Origin: Epiperipatus broadwayi | Taxonomy: Eukaryota; Onychophora; Udeonychophora; Euonychophora; Peripatidae | Length of the DNA: 64,000 nucleotides | Assembly: GCA_028023455.1 (NCBI GenBank) | Contig: JAQFVV010000012.1 | Span: 5,494,499 to 5,558,498 of the forward strand | Reading direction: 5' to 3' | Shown: in pieces, positions 58,211 to 64,000 of the stretch | Layout of the letters: each line of letters opens with the position of its first letter | Numbering within the stretch: position 1 is the first letter of the stretch | Notes under the pieces: generated by a model | The model's input: only the letters and a program-made list of their open reading frames with translations | The model's database searches: none | What the model was told of the DNA's origin: nothing | Translations under genes and position numbers: made by a program

Positions 58211-58422
58211 CACATCATAATATAAGCCAATAAGTGCTCTCAGATCCAAGGCTCCTCACTGATGAAGGCCATAAGCCAGAAACTAGTCTGGAGATATTGG
58301 ATTAGTAGGCACTAGATGGAGATTTTATGCACAAGCCTTCAGGCATCCATTGATTACTCTAGCTTGCTGGGTGTGGCAATATATATAGTGAGTTTTGTCT
58401 GTTTTAACACATCATAATATAA
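58211..58422 (+). mobile_element. Family I retroposon, 5'-truncated copy with perfect 15 bp target-site duplication
   Basis: 'cacatcataatataa' occurs at 58211-58225 and 58408-58422. The 182 bp insert starts within the body ('gccaataagtgctctcag'), contains the hammerhead, 'ttttatgcacaagcc', 'tccattgattactc' and the 3' end 'gtgagttttgtctgttttaa'. No 5' inverted arm is present. The perfect long duplication plus truncation is the clearest retroposition evidence for the family. Confidence 0.9.
58253..58294 (+). ncRNA. Hammerhead ribozyme motif, family I, core intact
   Basis: Stem I TCCTCA (58253-58258), CTGATGA (58259-58265), stem II GGC-cataa-GCC above an A-A mismatch, GAAAC, minimal stem III AC-ta-GT, cleavage triplet GTC ending at 58288, then TGGAGA closing stem I with one mismatch (TGGGGA in other copies pairs fully). 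All conserved core bases are present. The unusual base of stem II, normally a purine-pyrimidine pair, may slow it. Confidence 0.55.
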
Positions 58423-58429
58423 AAGATTA

Positions 58430-60330
58430 CATTATTATCGTAGTAATTGCTGATGTAAAATTCAATAACATCTTAAAAAATAACTTACTTTCCCCTAAAC
58501 AAATACGTAAATAATTGAAGTAACAATTCTTTATTTCTATTTTTAAGTTACTATAATGACAATTTATTTTAAAAATGGAAAAAAAATTATATTGAAAATG
58601 CTTTCATATGAAAAATCAAAATTGACTAAATTATAATACAATTAAGTTGGTGAATCCAAAATAAGTTCTGCCAACTATAAGTAAATGATTTTTTTTTTCT
58701 AGAAGACTTACTGCAAAGTATCTCTTAATTAAAGATATGACTTAAATGCTAACTTTGAATGTTTTTGTTAATATATAAAAATATTGATTGTGTGCCTGTA
58801 AATTTATAAAAAAATTAATTTAATAGTAGGAAATTTTTATTATGAATTTAAAGCATGTATTTATGTTAAATTTATAATAAAATGCTACTTTACATTATTA
58901 TCATTTCATTCCTTAATGGTTTATGCATTAATTGTATATATGTATGATATCATTTAATACCCTTTCCATACACTTTCCATACTCACTGATTTAAAATGCA
59001 TTAATTTTTATTTATTTATTGACAATACTAGCAGTCTCCATCAGAGTTATACTGTTCAAACACATATGATCACATAATTAGCACATTTTAATACATATGT
59101 AGATATATTTAAAGTAATATAACACATTGTATATACTTTATACATTTACATATTTAGATCTTTACAAATCATATTAATCTATATCTCTCTATATTTTATA
59201 ATCCAATTGACAAAATGTACTTTGAATATAAAAGTTCTCACGGATATATTATATCTTCTCTGGAACAAGGACATATTATCAGTTTGTAGTTTGAAAAATA
59301 CATCAAAACTGTGATGTCATTCTGGGAAATACATTTGTCATTATTATTGATATATATATATAAAGGAAAGTTGCTTCTTTAATTTGATTTTCACTTGAGA
59401 AGGTCTATTTGTTTAATAGATGAAACCATAGTCATGTAAGGATTTTGGTAAAGTTTGGATTTTTATGTAGTATTGCATTGTTTTATGGTTTTGTATTTTA
59501 TATATATATATATCTAGAATTCCTATCTTACTCTTAAGAGATGGCATATTAGTAATACAAACATACATCAAACATACTCACCTCTTTTCTCCAACCTTGA
59601 CTTCCATTAATCCCAGAATTTGAGCTTAGGAAAAATGTGCATAATATTCTACTTCAGGCAATATTAATATTACTCTCTTAAATGTGTGAACATGTGATAA
59701 ATTATGAAAAACACAAATGACAGTCTTTAATTTGAAATCATATATTTAACAAATTTATTTACAATTATTATGATTTATTCAACAAGAGATTACAATAAAA
59801 GCAATTAATTTATTTAATATTTATGACTACTTTTTGATTAATGTGGTTAGTACTTATTATTATTTATATGTACACTTGCTTGCTACTTTAGACTTTATTA
59901 AAATCATAATTTATTGTCTCCAATATGTTTATTGATTAATTCTGCTTAACAACATAGTAATGGTATGGGTTCTCCCCTTCTATCGTGACTTGTATCTACA
60001 ATGATAGGAAAGGACACTCATGCTATAAACTATTAATCATTTATACTGAAAAAAACAAATAATAGATCAAATGATTAGTATCAACAAACAAATAATAATG
60101 TTACTGAACAAGTATTAGCATTTAATGTGTAAAAATATAAAGTCTTACCTCTCACCCTGGTGAGAATTAAATTCATCCACAAGCAATTTCACTTTTCTAT
60201 CATATCAAGGATTTACACTCCCCTCAACTTATGGTAAAGGAAAGAAATAAACAAAAAATATACATACATAAAATAAGAAAATGACATCAACCTAAGATAA
60301 CTTAAGAGTTCATAAAGGAAAATGTCCTAA
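58430..60330. other. AT-rich sequence, nothing recognised
   Basis: TA microsatellites near 59350-59362 and 59500-59513. A moderately complex block near 59950-60230 has no readable domain. Confidence 0.45.
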
Positions 60331-60390
60331 AAGGATTATAAATGTTCTCAGTGTTACTATTCATGATCCAATCAGTGGGCTTCGAGTGTT

Positions 60391-60606
60391 CTAGAATGTG
60401 TATGATGGTGATAACAATTTCTTTCTTCCTTGCAGAATGCCTTGTGATGTTGAGTTTACAGTTTCACCTTCAAGTAACAAAGTTGGTGGTGCTTTCAGCA
60501 TATAGATGGAAAGATGCTGAGTTGAGTCATATTCAGTTTTGGTAGTTACAGCTCCATGCATGACAAACCTCTTCCCATGAGATAACTTCACACTTAGCAT
60601 TGCCAT
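60391..60606 (-). other. Minus-strand open frame of unknown origin
   Basis: 71 codons from ATG at 60606 (MAMLSVKLSHGKRF...). It lies downstream, in the same orientation, of the reverse-transcriptase relic at 61.0-61.4 kb and is GC-richer than its surroundings. It could be part of the same LINE, but I recognise no motif. The opposite strand is also open (60342-60545). Confidence 0.3.
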
Positions 60607-60960
60607 GGTAGTTTGTGTTTCTATATATGTAGTTGATAAGTGTCCTTGAATTTGTTAAATAGCAAAGTATTGGCTATTAGGAATTTTAAGTTAAAGTTGA
60701 TCTAACTCCCCAGCTCAAGATTGAAAATACTTTTGAAGTATCGAATAAATTTAAAGCTATTTATTGGGATTTATAATTTAAAATCACTTAGTTTGCTGGA
60801 TTTAAATCAGTACACTTTTGTTTTAACTTTTATCCATGAACAATAAAATATTCTCATTAAAGAATTTTACTTTGATGGCTGCAGACCTTTCTGTTTGAAT
60901 GGCAAGTTTGATTTTCTGCTCATAAAATATACATGTTGGTTAACCAATAAGAGTTTTTAA

Positions 60961-61395
60961 TCTGATATTTTTTGAGAAGGGTATTTATATATATATAATT
61001 TTCTAATCACTAAAGTGCAGAGTGTTTCTTGATTTTCTAAAACCACATTTAATCTTTGATAACCATTTATCTTTAATTGGAAGTAATCTATTTTGCTGTA
61101 ATAAATGTTAATAATAATAATTATTATTATTATTGCAATAATGTCTACTCATTTTGATTTTATAAATTGGAACAATAAAGGCATTCTTAAGAATAGATAT
61201 TACTTCTTTATGGGTCCAGATATTCCTAAAAAATTCCAACATTTTTGAAGCTATCATAGCACCATAATCTTTGAAACTTCTCCAGATATTTCATCGTGGC
61301 CTGAAGCCTTTCCATTTATAAGATTACAAAAAACTGTTTTGACTTTAAATTGGATATATTTCCAAGTCTAAATAAGTACATAAAATGGATATATT
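60961..61395 (-). pseudogene. LINE reverse-transcriptase domain relic
   Basis: Minus-strand pieces in shifting frames keep the expected order and spacing of a non-LTR reverse transcriptase. First is NGKASGHDEISGEVSK (61260-61317), the 'GKAxGxDxIxxE' motif. Then LKNAFIVPIYKIK (about 61150-61185), the 'PIxK' motif. Then KIKCGFRKSRNTLHFSD (61006-61060), the 'GFR' motif. A stop follows the first piece and frames change between pieces. The catalytic YxDD region further 3' is not readable. It is not connected to the LINE end at 35.1 kb. Confidence 0.7.
61100..61135. repeat. (AAT)n-(ATT)n palindromic microsatellite
   Basis: AAT repeats pass directly into ATT repeats, giving a perfect hairpin-prone tract inside the LINE relic. 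Confidence 0.85.
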
Positions 61396-61399
61396 ATTA

Positions 61400-62290
61400 A
61401 AAGTCATAGTTTTATTTCTTGTATCATTAGTCAAAAGTTGATTAAATCTTTTTTTTAAAAACAAATATATATATATCTTCTGTCAAATTATTTTTATAAA
61501 ATGCATTTCATATTTGTACATATTTGGCCATAGCATATGTAATAAATAGTGAATGTTTTATTTATTATTCTTAGTAAAAACACAAGAATAGTAAATAAAA
61601 TTTTAATTATTTTCTTATGTAAGAGAACTCATATTGTAGACAAAGAACTATATCTTTAATTTTTTATATGATGAAATAACATTATACTTTCTAAATCAAT
61701 ACAGTGTTTATAATCTAAAATGTCAAAACAATAGATAAGATCATTATTTAAAATTTCATCATATCTTTAAATATTATCACATTAAAACAATTGATCATTT
61801 TTCTATGTTGTGAATGCATGCCATTCATGAGGATAATTAAGTTGTATCTACAGATTATAGAGAAGATTATCAAATACTATTATATTTTATGATAAAAACC
61901 TTAACTGATCCATCATTTAGATTAGATAAGGCATAAACTATCAATCATGGATTTTGAGAAAAAAAATAATTGATCTATATTTAGGTTCAGATACCATCAT
62001 CAACACAATTGAAAAAAGTAGTGCCATTCTAACTCCAAAAGACAAATTGAGAAGGGGAACAAAATTAAAGTCAAAATTGTTGTGCATGTAATTAATAAAT
62101 GAAAATATTGTTGCACAAACACATAATTATATCATCATAGTTCTGAAAGAGGACTTGTAGCATGAGAGGCTTGTAATTACTAGATTCTATAATTAGCCTA
62201 AGTGACTGAAAACAACAACATGTAACAAAAAAATAAATAGAAAATAACTGTAATGATTAATTTAGCTCTAATGGTATTTTCATTCATTTT
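61400..62290. other. AT-rich sequence, nothing recognised
   Basis: No coding or family signal seen. Confidence 0.5.
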
Positions 62291-62297
62291 TTATTTC

Positions 62298-62395
62298 ATA
62301 ATATTTTTTATAAACAAAGCAAAACTCTCCATACAGTATTTATAAACAATTATGTGCTAGTATAAGATAGTGATCACGTGATAATATTTTTTTAT
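62298..62395 (+). mobile_element. Minimal family I derivative (end plus 51 bp tail) with target-site duplication
   Basis: 'ataatattttt' flanks the insert on both sides (about 62298-62308 and 62380-62390). Inside are 'aaacaaagcaaaactctcca' with 'tacagta', an inverted family I 3' end, and then the 51 bp segment seen at 23.19 and 52.75 kb. The whole family body, including the hammerhead, is missing. Confidence 0.6.
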
Positions 62396-62399
62396 TAAG

Positions 62400-62895
62400 C
62401 AAATAATTTCATAATGTGATAGTCTATTATTTTATTAAAATAAAAGAATCAATGGAAAAATATGCAGCCAATGGCCCCTAAAAAACTATCTACTTTTAGA
62501 AATTCCTATAACTAAAATAAAGTAAATACTGAGAGTTTCAACATCACATTTTTTTCCTACGACTTTATTTATATCTTATGAACACTTTCACTCATTTTTC
62601 TAAATCTGGAAATATAACAATATCTTAGTAATCATCAAAATAAAATAAAATGAATAATACTTATTACAGTAATGAGTTATAATGTAGATGTAATTAGCCT
62701 TCATCACAGCTGTCAAATTGCTACGAAATATTTCATCTGGATGATTATATTGGTAGATATAAGTAGATAATCATATGCATATGTAACATTAAATACAATT
62801 TCTTTATAACAATAAATACTATTATAGTAAATATAGTCTCCCACTTAAATGTTTGATAATACATATCCAAAAATGTTTCCATTTTCCTATTGCTT
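62400..62895. other. AT-rich sequence, nothing recognised
   Basis: Only chance frames. Confidence 0.5.
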
Positions 62896-62904
62896 CTCTT
62901 TGTA

Positions 62905-63440
62905 TATAAAGAAGGCTGTGTTGAATACTTAAGGCAGAGAATGTGAATATTCATCGATCCAGTTATGTATTATAAAATATTTTTTAAACCAGGTTGATTT
63001 TTTGTTTAACAAAGTAAAGAAATTCCTTGTTATTTTTAAACTTTGTAATAAACATTTAAGCGATCTAATATATATGTAATGTAATAAATCACAATATGAA
63101 TATATATTTAACCTTAAATGCAACCGCTTTTAAATAGAAAATACTGTTATATTCCCACTTCCATATTCAACAATAAATAGATTATATTTGTACATAAAGA
63201 AGACTATTCATACCTAAGGCAGAAAGTGTGAATATTAATTAATCAAATTATTTATAGTAAGATATTTATTAAACAAATGTATTTTTTATTTAAGAAACAA
63301 AGAAATTCCTTTTTACTTTTAAACTTACAATAATTAATTGGATTGATTAACATTCACACTTTCTGCTTTAAATATTCAAGACAGTTTTCTTTATATAGAA
63401 ATAAAACCAATAAGAATAAGAAAGTGGAACCATTTTTTTG
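62905..63440. repeat. Diverged 288 bp direct duplication ending in a small foldback
   Basis: 'ataaagaag...aaggcag.gaatgtgaatatt' occurs at about 62906 and 63194. The second unit is then followed by an inverted partial copy ('aacattcacactttctgctt', 63350-63370). Flanking 'ccacttcc' and 'agtggaac' words extend the inverted pairing. No coding signal. Confidence 0.6.
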
Positions 63441-63444
63441 TTAT

Positions 63445-64000
63445 CATATTGTCAAAAATTGAAGTGAAATTATACATTACTTACTGTAACAGTAATTAGT
63501 ATTTAAAATATTTATTGTGTTTAACATTATATATACACTGCTAATAAAATAAATTATGCAAAACATATATATATATATCATCACGTTGTGATTGACTATA
63601 TTATATATATGGTGCGTGTAAACTATCAAGCCAAACTATGGCATGGTCTGAAATTTATTTTATTTTCTTTGCTTTAAAAGAAATAATACTTCTCATAGAT
63701 GATCACTTATTCTGTGATAACTGAGGGTGCTCCAAAATGTTGAGTGATATTATTTAATAAAAATATGCATGTTAAAATTCATTCCACTTTTCTAAAGTGA
63801 ATAATGTAGTAATAGCATAATAATAAATATCCAAGAGCAAAATCACTTTATATTCTACTTTTATACTGCCATCTATGGAGTTCTGTAATGAATAGATATT
63901 AGGTAATAGTATTTTTTAAATTCACATATTAAGAGTAGTTTCTTTGATAATGAGAATCTTGAATCTGTTTTAAATTATTTTGAATTTTAGACAAAAACAT
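63445..64000. other. AT-rich sequence, nothing recognised
   Basis: TA tract near 63567-63579. No gene or repeat family seen. Confidence 0.5.

Overview
The window reads as non-coding DNA from a large, strongly AT-rich animal genome. It has dense TA/TG microsatellites, tRNA-derived SINEs, Penelope-like, LINE and hAT relics, and no intact protein gene longer than about 145 codons. I infer a lophotrochozoan invertebrate, most plausibly a cephalopod-type mollusc. This is a style-of-genome inference from repeat content, not from a diagnostic gene. I found no convincing host exon, and the stretch is best read as intergenic or intronic sequence built from layers of mobile elements.

Layout. 0-6 kb: AT-rich filler with foldbacks, a possible TATA promoter (4.28 kb) and a nested hairpin (5.0-5.3 kb). 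6.2-7.8 kb: two copies of retroposon family I and one mini-SINE. 8.6-10.95 kb: degenerate tandem repeats, one copy of a ~0.5 kb repeat (its other copy is inverted at 55.5 kb) and a mini-SINE. 11.7-12.1 and 17.2-17.7 kb: two large foldbacks. 19-21.3 kb: a mini-SINE, a hAT-type non-autonomous element and a complete family II retroposon. 23.2-25.9 kb: a full family I copy and a relative. 27.3-29.3 kb: a Penelope-like GIY-YIG relic and two mini-SINEs. 30.8-31.1 kb: a polypyrimidine block. 35.1-37.75 kb: a LINE 3' end, then a hAT transposase pseudogene split by a family I copy. 40.3-41.2 kb: a decayed, unidentified coding relic. 44.1-44.6 kb: a foldback. 46.3-47.5 kb: a mini-SINE and two tandem family II copies. 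48.3-54.7 kb: mini-SINEs, ancient repeats, two more family II copies and a 1.4 kb array of 330 bp units. 55.5-63.4 kb: the inverted ~0.5 kb repeat, a truncated family I copy, a LINE reverse-transcriptase relic and a small foldback.

The main result concerns two unrelated-looking families of short non-autonomous elements (family I: copies at 6.3, 7.5, 23.2, 37.4, 58.2 and 62.3 kb; family II: 20.8, 46.7, 47.2, 50.8 and 51.4 kb). Both carry a hammerhead-ribozyme core with a minimal stem III. They also share inverted copies of the 3' end at the 5' side, 5' truncation, and (where measurable) 10-15 bp target-site duplications. That combination fits Penelope-like or retrozyme-type retroposition rather than DNA-transposon MITEs, although the long inverted arms would tempt an annotator to call them MITEs. 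A Penelope-type GIY-YIG relic lies in the same window. The best-preserved ribozyme is at 50814-50872. I cannot tell from the sequence alone whether these families are already catalogued.
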